64,000 nucleotides of DNA from Gammaproteobacteria bacterium (GCA_947469285.1 CANIOW010000003.1:62001-126000); one strand, 5' to 3'; positions 39,713 to 48,072 are shown, counted from the first letter of the stretch. Made by a program: numbers and translations. The notes: generated by a model not told the origin, from the sequence alone.

Positions 39713-39730
39713 TTCAAGCGCTTGTTTGAA
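39713..39730. promoter_or_regulatory. TetR operator-like palindrome
   Basis: TTCAAGCGCTTGTTTGAA contains the perfect 10-bp palindrome CAAGCGCTTG inside an outer TTCAA/TTGAA pair. It lies 36 bases upstream of the tetR start, where an autoregulatory operator is expected. Length and composition match TetR-family sites in general. No second copy was seen in the window. Confidence 0.5.
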
Positions 39731-39745
39731 TTGTCGGGCCGGCGT

Positions 39746-40786
39746 TTAGCTGGTCGCCTTCGCCGTCCCACCCAGCAGGTTCAATTGCCACAGGTCCTTG
39801 CCGGTCACCGTCAAGATGGGGCGCAAGGTCATCAAGGCCGTCTTGCCCACCGCCCGCTCCAAGTGAGCCAATTCCGCCAGGCCGCTTTGAATCTCCGGAT
39901 CGGGGCCCTCTTCGCCAAGACCCACTTCGCGCATCAGAATCAAACCGTTGGCCCGCAACGCCAGCTCACCCTGCAGCCGCATATAGCACAGCATGTCTGC
40001 CAGCGTTTCGCCGTCGAAACGGTTACGCAGCGACTGCAGATAGCGGCCCGAAGGCGTGTCCAGAAACTGGCCAGACTTGATGCTGTTTAGCAAAGTCAGT
40101 TTGGCGTTGAGGTCCGACTCCATCCAGTCGCGCAGCCCGCTCTCGCTGCGCTTGAACACGAAATAGAACGCTACCGGCAACACCACCGCCATGACGGCCG
40201 TGGCAATAAAGGGCTGCACCAGCAGATGGTTGAAAGCCGAATGCAACACCACGCCGCAGACAAACCCCGGCAGGAAGTATTGCAGCCCGCCGTCGGGATG
40301 CCGGTCATACAGCGCTACTGAGATCATGGCGAAGATGCCCGTGGCGCCGCCATGCATGATGGCCGTACCGAAACCCCGGATGATCTGCACCAGCAGCACC
40401 GCGTTGGTGCGCTCCGCCAGATAGAACACATTTTCTACCAGCGCGAACCCCGCACCGAGTGCAAAACCGACGATGAGCGCGTCGACCAGCAGGCCCACGC
40501 GACGGGTATGCACAAACACCACCACCAGCAGGCCCTTGAGCAATTCTTCAACCCACGGTGCGACGTAACGCGAGTACGTCACAAACTCCATATCGAATTG
40601 ATTGTACACAGCACCATTGACGAAGTAGCTCGCCCCGGCGGTGGCCGCACCCACCACAATGATGCCCGTAATCAATTTCACGGACACCAGCTTGAAGCTG
40701 TCGAAGTAAATCAAGGCAGCCAGAAACACCACCACCGGCAGCAGCGCCACCGGCGTGTCCCAGGTCAGCAACCAATGCTCATACAT
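39746..40786 (-). CDS. PrsW-family intramembrane metalloprotease
   Basis: 346 residues from ATG 40786, whose first base is the last base of the preceding stop (TGATG); GTG 40789 is the alternative. About eight membrane segments occupy residues 12-205. The PrsW motifs are present: Glu80-Glu81-x2-Lys84 (PWVEELLKG), Glu118 (FALVENVFYLAE), His145 (MHGGATG) and His182 (HSAFNH). A soluble C-terminal part of about 140 residues follows. In Bacillus PrsW cuts anti-sigma RsiW at site 1. Here an ECF sigma/anti-sigma pair lies 4 kb upstream on the same strand. Coupling to the large outer-membrane protein gene suggests they act together. Confidence 0.88.
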   Translation of the reverse strand: MYEHWLLTWDTPVALLPVVVFLAALIYFDSFKLVSVKLITGIIVVGAATAGASYFVNGAVYNQFDMEFVTYSRYVAPWVEELLKGLLVVVFVHTRRVGLLVDALIVGFALGAGFALVENVFYLAERTNAVLLVQIIRGFGTAIMHGGATGIFAMISVALYDRHPDGGLQYFLPGFVCGVVLHSAFNHLLVQPFIATAVMAVVLPVAFYFVFKRSESGLRDWMESDLNAKLTLLNSIKSGQFLDTPSGRYLQSLRNRFDGETLADMLCYMRLQGELALRANGLILMREVGLGEEGPDPEIQSGLAELAHLERAVGKTALMTLRPILTVTGKDLWQLNLLGGTAKATS

Positions 40787-43700
40787 CACAACACCTGAAA
40801 CGAGATCATGAATTCATTCTTGCCCAGACCGCCGCCACCAAAGCCGCGCGCAAAGCCGACCGAGAACATCATCGGTAGGCGGTGCATGACCTGCAACTGG
40901 AAGTCGAGCTGCACGCCCACATTCGAGGCGTGCTGGCGCAGATTGGCATCCTGAACGTTGGTCACCATGGTGCTGGCGAAAATCTCCGGGCGCATCCAGC
41001 TCAAGTAAGCCCCGGGGCTGCCCAGCGCGTCAAAGCGCAGTGGCGGCAAGCTCCATTCGAGCATGGTCTTCACCAAGGTCTTGCCGCTGAGGGCATCGAT
41101 GTCGAAACCGGGCATGGAGAGCATGTCGCGGTAGCGCTGTGCACCGCCGTTGGCGGCGTTGTCCACATAGTTGTTACCAAAGCTGCCCACGTACGCATTG
41201 GACAGCGGCGAATCCACATGCCCGTCAGAGACACTGAACCCACTTCTCAGCCACAGAGAAGAGTGGTTGATGGGCAGCGAGAACCCCACGTCGTATTGGC
41301 CGCTGATGCTGGCGGTCAGATCGCCACGCGCGCCCAGCGTGTGCGCCATCAGCGACCAGCTGTGTCCGGCCTCATTGTCGACAGCGCCCTCAGAGGAACG
41401 TGTATCCACGGACACCAGGCCCACATCCAGCGCTGACAGATGGCTGGGAGAAGCAATCGTCTGCGACCCAGGCAGTGCGTCGAGGCCGCCGTAATAAGCG
41501 AGGTTGACCACGAAGTTGAGCGTCTCGGGCGGGTCGTACACCAGCGGGCGGTCGTAGTTGAGGTAAACGCTATAGCCCTCGCGTGCCAGCTTGGTCGGGC
41601 CGAACAGGTCGTAGAAGTCAGCGGCGTTCCACTTCACGCCGGTGGTCCAGTTGCCGTGGTGCAGATCGGCATTGAAATGCAGCCGCTCCTTCACCCGCAC
41701 TGCGGTACCGGGGCTATAGCTTAAGTCTGTCTTTAACCAGTCGAGCCCCATCGGGTCGCCGAAGGCCGCGTTAAAGCCCACGGCCTTGGCGTTTTTGTAA
41801 GCCGCAATACCGGGAATTAAATAGTTGAGACGCAGTTCATGCAAGGGCCGGTAGTCGCCCTTGCCAATGACACGAGCGTCGTACGCACTGCTCGGCGCGG
41901 TGCTACTGATGCCCCAGCTCTGTACCACCGGGTGCTGCGACGACACCTGTTCGCCCAGAAAGGTGATGGCGCTCATGTCTTCCGTGGGTTTGGCGTCAAT
42001 GACCGTCGGCACAAACCCTGTGCCGCTGTAGCGCAACACCAGCAACTGGTCGTTGGTCAACACCTGCGGGCGGAAGAAACCGATAGCGGTGTTGCTCACC
42101 GCCTCAAGCGCTTCATTGGCCAACTCGTAACGGTAGATATTGGACACACCCGTGTAGTAACTGCTGCCGAACAAATAACGTCCGTCAGGGGAAAACACAA
42201 AGCCTTCCGGGGTGGCGCCGTCGAGATGTAGGCGGTGCACAGGCGTGGCATCGCCTTTCTCCAGCGCCGCCACGCTCATGACGCGCACTTCACTCACCGG
42301 CCGTGTGGTGGGTGTTGACCCGGGACGGGACACGCTCACCGACACCAACGTGCCGTCGGCGGACACGTCGAGGTCGCTCGGTGCCTCGGGGTAGCGGAAC
42401 ACCGACACGGTCTTCCATTCCCGATACGGGTAGGGCAAGCGCACGAGCATGGCGAAGCCGCGGTTGTGACGCAGGCCCCACAAGGAGCGGTCAGCCGCGT
42501 TGAAAGCGAGATCGCCAATGCGGGCGCCTGCTGCCAGCAGGCTGACCTTGCCGGTACGCAGGTCGAGCGCCTCCAGGTTGCGGTAAGTGTTGTTGTTGCT
42601 GGTGAAGAACAAGGTTTCGTTGGCCGCATCATAGGCCAGCGAAGCCACCCGGAGACCACTGGGGCCTTTCACCTCCAGCAGGTTGGTGACCTTGCCGTTC
42701 TGGCGGGCAATGGCCACCAGCTGCGACACCTGGCCCGGGAATTTGATGGCGGCATAGACCTTCGTGCCGTCCGCCGACACAAAAGTGCGCGACACCGAAC
42801 CCAGCAACTGCTGCGTCACATCCTGGTAAGGCGTGATGGGGTGTTCCTTGGCCGCGGCCAGGTTCTTTTGCTGGAACTCGTGTTCAAACCGCACCCAGTT
42901 CTGCCACGACTGCTCCAGCGGCAAACCATAGACCTGCTGGAACTGGTCAGCGTAATAGCGCTGTGTGCCGTCTTTTCGCGTCAACCAGGCCAGCAGCTTT
43001 TCTGGGCCATAGGTCAGCGCCAGATAATTCATGAAGCGCGTGCCATACAGATAAGCATTGGCGCCGGAGCGGAAATCGACTTCCGTACCCTTGGACACCA
43101 GCCCCAGTGGGTCATAGAAGGGCACGCCTTCATTCACCATGCCGCGGAACACCATCTCATCGAAGCCGCCCCAGGCGCGGCCCGTGCCGCCCATCTGCCA
43201 GGTTTCCATGAACACCGCCGCGCCTTCTTGGTACCAGCGAGGCGCCGTTGAACGAGGCGAAGTCAGGTAGTAGTACAGCAGGCTTTCCGGATGCTGCGCG
43301 TCGGGGATGACCTTGCCGCGGAACAAGGAACGAAAACGCCGGTCTGCTGCCGAGGCGCCGTCGTTGAAAACCACATGGAGCGTCTCATGCGCCGCGGTGG
43401 ACGTGAAATTGTCCGCGGGCGTGAGTGACTCATAGGGTTCATCCGGCACCGATACCTCATAGAACACCTGGTTACGCGGTGCGGTGGTGGTGGTGGCATC
43501 GGAGCCATCACTGAAATCTGACAGCAGCACATTCACCTGGCCGTCGGGCTGGAAGCCAAACAGTGCCTTATCGGCGTCCAAGGCATCGAGGAAACTGCGC
43601 GCCGCACTCGGCGCCAAAAAGGCCGTCGCCGGGTCGTAATAGACAACCTTGAGTTCTTTGGTCTCGATATATTTCAGCTGCGCAGGTGCCGGCAAGGCGA

Positions 43701-43791
43701 CCGCGAGTAGGGCCAAGGCCGCCGCTGACGCCAACAGCCGCCGCGCCACGTGGTGAGGAAGCCGCTGCTGCAGCGCCTGGAGCGTGTTCAT
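40786..43791 (-). CDS. Outer-membrane protein with HExxH protease-like domain, beta-propeller and barrel
   Basis: 1001 residues from ATG 43791, with GGGGGAAGGG upstream. Residues 1-38 are a Sec signal (LLASAAALALLAVALPAPAQ). Residues 40-330 look like a gluzincin (peptidase MA-like) domain: HETLH at 135-139 and the third-ligand motif WYQEG (Glu189) with Glu196. Residues about 340-640 are TolB-like propeller repeats (FVSADGTKVYAAIKF, FSPDGRYLFGSSYYTG). From about 650 there are alternating amphipathic strands ending in KNEFMISFQVL, suggesting an outer-membrane beta-barrel. I know no characterised protein with this exact order. It overlaps the PrsW-like gene by one base. Catalytic activity is inferred from motif only. 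Confidence 0.75.
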   Translation of the reverse strand: MNTLQALQQRLPHHVARRLLASAAALALLAVALPAPAQLKYIETKELKVVYYDPATAFLAPSAARSFLDALDADKALFGFQPDGQVNVLLSDFSDGSDATTTTAPRNQVFYEVSVPDEPYESLTPADNFTSTAAHETLHVVFNDGASAADRRFRSLFRGKVIPDAQHPESLLYYYLTSPRSTAPRWYQEGAAVFMETWQMGGTGRAWGGFDEMVFRGMVNEGVPFYDPLGLVSKGTEVDFRSGANAYLYGTRFMNYLALTYGPEKLLAWLTRKDGTQRYYADQFQQVYGLPLEQSWQNWVRFEHEFQQKNLAAAKEHPITPYQDVTQQLLGSVSRTFVSADGTKVYAAIKFPGQVSQLVAIARQNGKVTNLLEVKGPSGLRVASLAYDAANETLFFTSNNNTYRNLEALDLRTGKVSLLAAGARIGDLAFNAADRSLWGLRHNRGFAMLVRLPYPYREWKTVSVFRYPEAPSDLDVSADGTLVSVSVSRPGSTPTTRPVSEVRVMSVAALEKGDATPVHRLHLDGATPEGFVFSPDGRYLFGSSYYTGVSNIYRYELANEALEAVSNTAIGFFRPQVLTNDQLLVLRYSGTGFVPTVIDAKPTEDMSAITFLGEQVSSQHPVVQSWGISSTAPSSAYDARVIGKGDYRPLHELRLNYLIPGIAAYKNAKAVGFNAAFGDPMGLDWLKTDLSYSPGTAVRVKERLHFNADLHHGNWTTGVKWNAADFYDLFGPTKLAREGYSVYLNYDRPLVYDPPETLNFVVNLAYYGGLDALPGSQTIASPSHLSALDVGLVSVDTRSSEGAVDNEAGHSWSLMAHTLGARGDLTASISGQYDVGFSLPINHSSLWLRSGFSVSDGHVDSPLSNAYVGSFGNNYVDNAANGGAQRYRDMLSMPGFDIDALSGKTLVKTMLEWSLPPLRFDALGSPGAYLSWMRPEIFASTMVTNVQDANLRQHASNVGVQLDFQLQVMHRLPMMFSVGFARGFGGGGLGKNEFMISFQVL

Positions 43792-43984
43792 GTAGCCCTT
43801 CCCCCGGGTTGGTTTTTGTTGGCTGGCCACCACGGTGGCACAGACCAGCCACTGGATTTCCACCAGCAGCTTAGCCTAAAGCATGGCTAAAAAACCACAG
43901 CGACCGGGGCGGCCTGAGACACGGGGCGCCGCCGGTGGTAGGCACTGGCGGCTTGAGCCGCCGCGCATCAAAGCGCCACCCCAA

Positions 43985-44008
43985 AGCGCCAGCCAGAAGG
44001 CTGACGCT
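43985..44008 (-). terminator. Hairpin downstream of the lipoprotein gene
   Basis: On the minus strand AGCGTCAGCC, loop TTCT, GGCTGGCGCT gives a 10-bp stem with one G-T pair, followed by TTTGGGG. It lies about 30 bases after the lipoprotein stop. A second perfect stem (GGCGGCT/AGCCGCC, 43947-43962) follows. Together they may terminate the lipoprotein transcript, though the U-tract is short. Confidence 0.4.
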
Positions 44009-44036
44009 GTGGGGGAGATCTAGACGACTAAATCGA

Positions 44037-44336
44037 TTATTTCCGGCCCTTCTTCCCGTTGCCGGCGGCGCCGCCAGCGGTTGCTACGGCAGCTGCACTG
44101 GAAGCGTCGACGTCAGCACCAGCCGTAGCAGCCTCGATGGCGGCGGCGTCCGTGGCCACGGCGGCATCGGCCGCTGCCGGCTCAGACGCATACGTGGTGG
44201 TGGTGTGGTCGGTAGCGCGCTTGGCGGCCATGATGGTGCCGGCGGCATCCTGGGAGGCAGAACCACCACCGCAGCCGGTGAGCAGAGCAAAAGTGCCACA
44301 GGCCACCAAAGACATTGCAAGACTGGTCAACTTCAT
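44037..44336 (-). CDS. Small Ala-rich lipoprotein
   Basis: 99 residues with GGGGAAGATC before ATG 44336. The signal peptide (SLAMSLVACGTFALLTGC) ends in lipobox LLTGC, followed by GGGSASQ. The rest is low complexity, mainly Ala with Thr/Asp/Gly (AAADAAVATDAAAIEAATAG), and ends in basic GNGKKGRK. No known domain. It has the same bipartite promoter as the ECF sigma gene upstream, so it is probably a target of that sigma factor. It could be an envelope-stress lipoprotein that reports to or protects the outer membrane; that is inference. Confidence 0.75.
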   Translation of the reverse strand: MKLTSLAMSLVACGTFALLTGCGGGSASQDAAGTIMAAKRATDHTTTTYASEPAAADAAVATDAAAIEAATAGADVDASSAAAVATAGGAAGNGKKGRK

Positions 44337-44405
44337 GATCTTCCCCTTAATTTAATGGGCATTTGCCCAGTTTAACGAAACACAGAATATATCAGCCATT
44401 TCAAC

Positions 44406-44435
44406 AAGTACGTCAGACACCACAAAAAGTTGGTG
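44406..44435 (-). promoter_or_regulatory. Candidate ECF promoter of the lipoprotein gene
   Basis: On the minus strand CACCAACTTTT-N14-TACTT, identical in both boxes and in spacing to the element before the ECF sigma gene (45742-45771). AACTT to TACTT spacing is 16 bases, as for ECF promoters. It predicts a leader of about 64 bases before the lipoprotein start. Confidence 0.6.
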
Positions 44436-44447
44436 GAATTTCGGTTT

Positions 44448-45194
44448 TTATTGGGCGCCTGCTGCCGGTGGCTGGGGCACCGGGCCTTTCAGGCTGGCCG
44501 TGCCGAGTTCCTGACCATTCACTAAAAACTGCAGGCGCACCGCACCCTCGCCCGCCGCAGACCCGGGTAAATGCACCGTAAAATGCTGGTAGCCCGTGGT
44601 TTTAGCCAGATGGTCCACCAGCAGCTCGCCGCCGGCGTGGTGCACCCTAATCTGCACCGCGGCACGGGCGGTCACGGCAAAATCGAGGCTCACACCAGCC
44701 GCCGTCTGGTAAGTAGCGACGCGGCCCTGGAGCCCAGCGAAGTCGAGGGCCACGCTGTCCAGCTGGCCTACCGACCGCTCAGCTTTCACCAAGGTGCCGG
44801 CCAGCTGGCTGCTGTCGGACAACGAGGCACTGTCCACCGGCAGCAACATTGACCCCGCGAACGCCAAGCCAGCCAGCGAGGCCGCCATGGCCCACACCGG
44901 CCAACCCCCCGGCACCGCACGGCGCAAGCCGGCGGGTGTAAGACGCACCACCGTGGTCTGCCCCTGACGGACGGACGGCGGGGGCAAAGCCGCCAGGATG
45001 TCCGCGGCCAAACTGGCCGGCGGCGCTACCCGTTCCAGTCCGTCCAGCGACGCCGTCAGCTGCTTTAGATCCTGGTGCCACTGCGCCATTTCGGTATTTT
45101 CTGACAGACACCGCGCCAGTTCGGCGCGCCCAGCCGCGTCGAGCTCACCGTCGAGCTCTGCGTGGAGGAGTTCAAAGTGCCGTGCGTCCATCAT
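44448..45194 (-). CDS. Single-pass membrane anti-sigma factor
   Basis: 248 residues. The N-terminal cytoplasmic part (FELLHAELDGELDAAGRAEL, then ARCLSENTEMAQWHQDL) resembles an anti-sigma domain without the HxxxCxxC zinc motif. One membrane segment spans about residues 98-120 (WPVWAMAASLAGLAFAGSMLLPV), then a periplasmic part of about 125 residues with beta-strand character. It starts six bases after the ECF sigma stop without its own good ribosome site, so translation is coupled, as usual for anti-sigma genes. The topology is that of RsiW/RseA, which are cleaved by regulated intramembrane proteolysis. A PrsW-like protease is encoded downstream. Confidence 0.8.
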   Translation of the reverse strand: MMDARHFELLHAELDGELDAAGRAELARCLSENTEMAQWHQDLKQLTASLDGLERVAPPASLAADILAALPPPSVRQGQTTVVRLTPAGLRRAVPGGWPVWAMAASLAGLAFAGSMLLPVDSASLSDSSQLAGTLVKAERSVGQLDSVALDFAGLQGRVATYQTAAGVSLDFAVTARAAVQIRVHHAGGELLVDHLAKTTGYQHFTVHLPGSAAGEGAVRLQFLVNGQELGTASLKGPVPQPPAAGAQ

Positions 45195-45200
45195 GTAGGG

Positions 45201-45737
45201 TCAGCGTGTCCGTTCGTGGATCAGAAGTTCGCGCAGTTTTTGCCGCGCACTGTGCAGTCTCGATTTCACCGTCTTGTCCGGCACCTGCAGTACCTCGGCC
45301 ATCTCCTCGTAACTCAGGTCCAGCACATGCCGCAAAATGACCACCTGCCGCTGTTCGCTCACCAGTCGCAACAAGGCGACGTTGATCGCCACTGCCGTCT
45401 GGCCGCCTGCCGTGGTCGCCTCGGGCCCTGGCGCGCCGTCGATCTCCGAGCCGGTGATCTCCGCATACTGCTTGCGCCTTCCCAGTGCCGTCAGCGCCTC
45501 ATTCAAAGCGATGCGGTAGAGCCAGCTGAAGAAGCGGTACTGCGGATCAAAATCCTCTAAATGCTCAAAGGCTTTCAAAAAAGCGTTCTGGGCCACGTCT
45601 TTGGCGTCTTCCCGGTTCCCCAGCATGCGCAGGGCCGCGTTGTAGACGGGCAACTGATAGCGCAGAACCAACACGTCAAACGCCGCTCGGTCTCCCGCGC
45701 GACAGCGTTGCACCAGTTCTACGTCATCCGCTGACAT
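45201..45737 (-). CDS. ECF-family RNA polymerase sigma factor
   Basis: 178 residues from ATG 45737. Region 2 is FDVLVLRYQLPVYNAALRML, then GNREDAKDVAQNAFLKAFEH and FFSWLYRIALNEA. Region 4.2 is LDLSYEEMAEVLQVPDKTVK, then SRLHSARQKLRELL. It is RpoE-like in length and layout. The next gene is its membrane anti-sigma factor. A promoter element shared with the lipoprotein gene lies so close that the predicted transcript begins at or within a base or two of the ATG. This points to autoregulation and possibly leaderless translation. An in-frame extension upstream to 45890 has no homology. Confidence 0.93.
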   Translation of the reverse strand: MSADDVELVQRCRAGDRAAFDVLVLRYQLPVYNAALRMLGNREDAKDVAQNAFLKAFEHLEDFDPQYRFFSWLYRIALNEALTALGRRKQYAEITGSEIDGAPGPEATTAGGQTAVAINVALLRLVSEQRQVVILRHVLDLSYEEMAEVLQVPDKTVKSRLHSARQKLRELLIHERTR

Positions 45738-45741
45738 TAGG

Positions 45742-45771
45742 AAGTATCTTCCAGAGAGAGAAAAGTTGGTG
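45742..45771 (-). promoter_or_regulatory. Candidate autoregulatory ECF promoter
   Basis: On the minus strand CACCAACTTTT-N14-TACTT, matching the element before the lipoprotein gene (44406-44435) in both boxes and spacing; the N14 spacers differ. The -10 ends five bases before the ATG of the sigma gene. Confidence 0.6.
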
Positions 45772-45904
45772 TCATCGGGAAATCTAATACGCGATGCCCT
45801 GACGCAACTCTTCCGGTGCCTTACCCCAAGGGACTCTTTGGCCGATAATACGCCAAAATGTCCAGCCGTCATCTCACCGGCAAAGGTCACCCGTTCCCTT
45901 GGGC

Positions 45905-45926
45905 GCTAACGCCAGCTGGCGTTAGC
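45905..45926. promoter_or_regulatory. Perfect 22-bp palindrome upstream of maiA
   Basis: GCTAACGCCAG followed by its exact complement CTGGCGTTAGC, with a further CTGGCGTCAG half-site after it. It lies 27 bases before the maiA start in the sigma/maiA divergent region. It may be a regulator operator, or fold as a hairpin in the maiA leader. No identical copy was found elsewhere in the window. Confidence 0.4.
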
Positions 45927-45952
45927 TGGCGTCAGACTTACCAGGAGTCCTC

Positions 45953-46600
45953 ATGATTTTCCACGGCTACTGGCGCAGCAGCGCTACCAATCGGGTGCGT
46001 ATTGCGCTGCATTTAAAGGGCTTGGCGCACACTTATCAGGCCGTGGATCTGGTCGCCGAGGGAGGCGGGCAGTATTCACCGGCATTCCTGCAGCTGAACC
46101 CAGAGGGCCGCGTGCCGGCAGTCGAAGTGGGCGGCGAAGTCCTCACCCAGTCCAGCGCCATCCTCGAATGGCTGGAAGACACCTACCCCACCCCAGCGCT
46201 GCTGCCGGCGGATGCCTTCGGGCGCGCGCGTGTTCGGGCCTTGGCGCAGCTGCTGGTGGCCGATGTACAGCCGCTACAGAACCTGAGCGTAACGAACTAC
46301 CTGCGCGATACGCTCCAGCTGGAGCCCGCGGCCATCAAAGCCTGGCTCGTGCACTGGATATCACGTGGCATGGCCGCCTTTGAGGCCCAGCTGGCGCGCG
46401 AAAGCGCCACCGGGCGCTTCTGTCATGGCGACACACCCACCCTGGCCGATGTCTGCTTGGTGCCGCAGTGCTATGCCTGCCGACGCTTTGGCGTGGACGT
46501 GGCCCAATACCCGACCATTGCCCGCATCGAGGCTGCCTGTCTGGCGCTGCCCGCCTTCCAACTGGCCGCCCCGGAACGGCAGAGCGACGCCCCCGGCTAG
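45953..46600 (+). CDS. maiA: Maleylacetoacetate isomerase (zeta-class GST)
   Basis: 215 residues with AGGAG before ATG 45953. The zeta-GST N-terminus [21 protein letters not shown] has the SSxxxRVRIAL motif, with Ala-Thr in place of the common Cys; [12 protein letters not shown] and [11 protein letters not shown] are glutathione-site segments. It isomerises maleylacetoacetate to fumarylacetoacetate with glutathione in tyrosine/homogentisate breakdown. The convergent CoA-transferase genes end inside its last four bases. They could activate the acetoacetate made later in that pathway. Confidence 0.85.
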   Translation: MIFHGYWRSSATNRVRIALHLKGLAHTYQAVDLVAEGGGQYSPAFLQLNPEGRVPAVEVGGEVLTQSSAILEWLEDTYPTPALLPADAFGRARVRALAQLLVADVQPLQNLSVTNYLRDTLQLEPAAIKAWLVHWISRGMAAFEAQLARESATGRFCHGDTPTLADVCLVPQCYACRRFGVDVAQYPTIARIEAACLALPAFQLAAPERQSDAPG

Positions 46601-47226
46601 CGGGCGATGGGCGCGCCGGTCTTGGCCTGCACTGCCTCGAAAGTGACGCCCGGCGCCAGCTCCACCAGCTTGAAGCCGGTCGGCGTCACCTCGAGCACGC
46701 ACAGGTCGGTGATGATGCAGCTCACCACGCCCACGCCCGTCAGCGGCAGCGTGCAGCTTGGCAGCAGCTTGTGAACATCGCCCTTGGCGACATGCTCCAT
46801 CAGCACCACCACTTTCTTCACTCCGGCCACCAGATCCATGGCACCGCCCATGCCCTTGACCATCTTGCCGGGAATCATCCAGTTGGCCAGATCGCCGGTG
46901 GCCGAGACCTGCATGGCGCCGAGAATCGACAGGTTGATGTGGCCACCGCGGATCATGGCAAACGAGGCGGCGCCATCGAAGAAGGCGCTACCGGGAATGG
47001 TGGTGATGGTTTGCTTGCCGGCATTGATGAGATCGGCGTCCACTTCATCCGCCGTGGGAAACGGGCCGATGCCGAGCAGGCCGTTTTCGCTCTGCAGCCA
47101 CACATCCATGCCTTCGGGAATATGGTTCGCCACCAGTGTCGGTAGACCAATGCCGAGGTTCACGTAGTAGCCGTCGCGCAGTTCCTGCGCCGCGCGAGCC
47201 GCCATCTCCTCGTGGTTCCAGGCCAT
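46597..47226 (-). CDS. 3-oxoacid CoA-transferase subunit B
   Basis: 209 residues. The catalytic Glu47 is in [12 protein letters not shown]. Other family segments are [18 protein letters not shown] and [22 protein letters not shown]. Its start lies one base after the subunit A stop, so the pair is translated together. SCOT-like enzymes transfer CoA from succinyl-CoA to acetoacetate or similar 3-oxo acids. Neighbouring maiA and the distal leucine genes both lead to acetoacetate, which fits, but 3-oxoadipate cannot be excluded. Confidence 0.9.
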   Translation of the reverse strand: MAWNHEEMAARAAQELRDGYYVNLGIGLPTLVANHIPEGMDVWLQSENGLLGIGPFPTADEVDADLINAGKQTITTIPGSAFFDGAASFAMIRGGHINLSILGAMQVSATGDLANWMIPGKMVKGMGGAMDLVAGVKKVVVLMEHVAKGDVHKLLPSCTLPLTGVGVVSCIITDLCVLEVTPTGFKLVELAPGVTFEAVQAKTGAPIAR

Positions 47227-47227
47227 G

Positions 47228-47929
47228 TCAGGCGCTCCTCAGCGTGCGTTGCTCGATGCGCTTTTCCGGCGTGGCATTCACCACCAGGCGCTTCACATAG
47301 ATACCCGGCGTGTGAATCTGGTCCGGGTCGAGCTCCCCCACCGGCACCAGCAGCTCCACCTCGGCGACACAGACCTTGCCGGCCGTGGCCATCATCGGAT
47401 TAAAGTTACGCGCCGTCTTGCGGTAGACAAGATTGCCCGCCGTGTCCGCCTTCCAGGCCTTCACCAGCGCCACGTCGGCGCGCAGGCCGCGCTCCATCAC
47501 GTACCACTCGCCATCGAACTGGCGTGTTTCCTTGCCTTCGGCCACCAGCGTGCCGTAACCGGTGCGCGTGAAGAACGCCGGAATGCCAGCGCCACCGGCG
47601 CGCAGTTTTTCGGCCAGTGTGCCCTGCGGCGTGAATTCCAGTTCGAGCTCTCCGCTCAGGTACTGCCGCTCAAACTCCTTGTTCTCCCCCACATAGCTGG
47701 AGATCATCTTGCGAATCTGCCGGGTCTGCAGCAGCTGCCCAAGGCCGAAGCCATCGACGCCCGCATTGTTGGAGATGGCCGTGAGCTGCTTCACACCACT
47801 GTCGCGCAGCGCAGCGATCAAGGCCTCAGGGATGCCGCACAGGCCAAAACCACCGACCGCCAGCGTGATGCCGTCCTGGAGCAAGCCTTCAAGGGCCGCT
47901 GCCGCGCTCGGGTAGAGCTTATTGATCAT
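47228..47929 (-). CDS. 3-oxoacid CoA-transferase subunit A
   Basis: 233 residues from ATG 47929 (AGGAG eleven bases upstream; a longer start at 47992 has no homology). The family motif is [22 protein letters not shown], then [16 protein letters not shown] and [30 protein letters not shown]. It forms the alpha subunit of the class I CoA-transferase with the following gene. The 143 bases upstream to the HipA-like gene hold no further gene that I can support. Confidence 0.9.
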   Translation of the reverse strand: MINKLYPSAAAALEGLLQDGITLAVGGFGLCGIPEALIAALRDSGVKQLTAISNNAGVDGFGLGQLLQTRQIRKMISSYVGENKEFERQYLSGELELEFTPQGTLAEKLRAGGAGIPAFFTRTGYGTLVAEGKETRQFDGEWYVMERGLRADVALVKAWKADTAGNLVYRKTARNFNPMMATAGKVCVAEVELLVPVGELDPDQIHTPGIYVKRLVVNATPEKRIEQRTLRSA

Positions 47930-48072
47930 AGAACCAGATCTCCTGCCGCAACATGGCGGATAGACGGGAAGGCGCAGTGCATGACCCGCCAAACGCCCAG
48001 CGGCCAGTCATCGCCAGTGTGGATTATCTGCTGAACACGGTCTGCGGCATAGCCAACGCAAGCAATTAAGAC

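Noticed and set aside
43871-43890. TTAGCC/GGCTAA inverted repeat before the outer-membrane protein gene
   Set aside because: The A-run follows on the wrong strand for a terminator of leftward genes, and there is no second copy, so I did not list it as a site.
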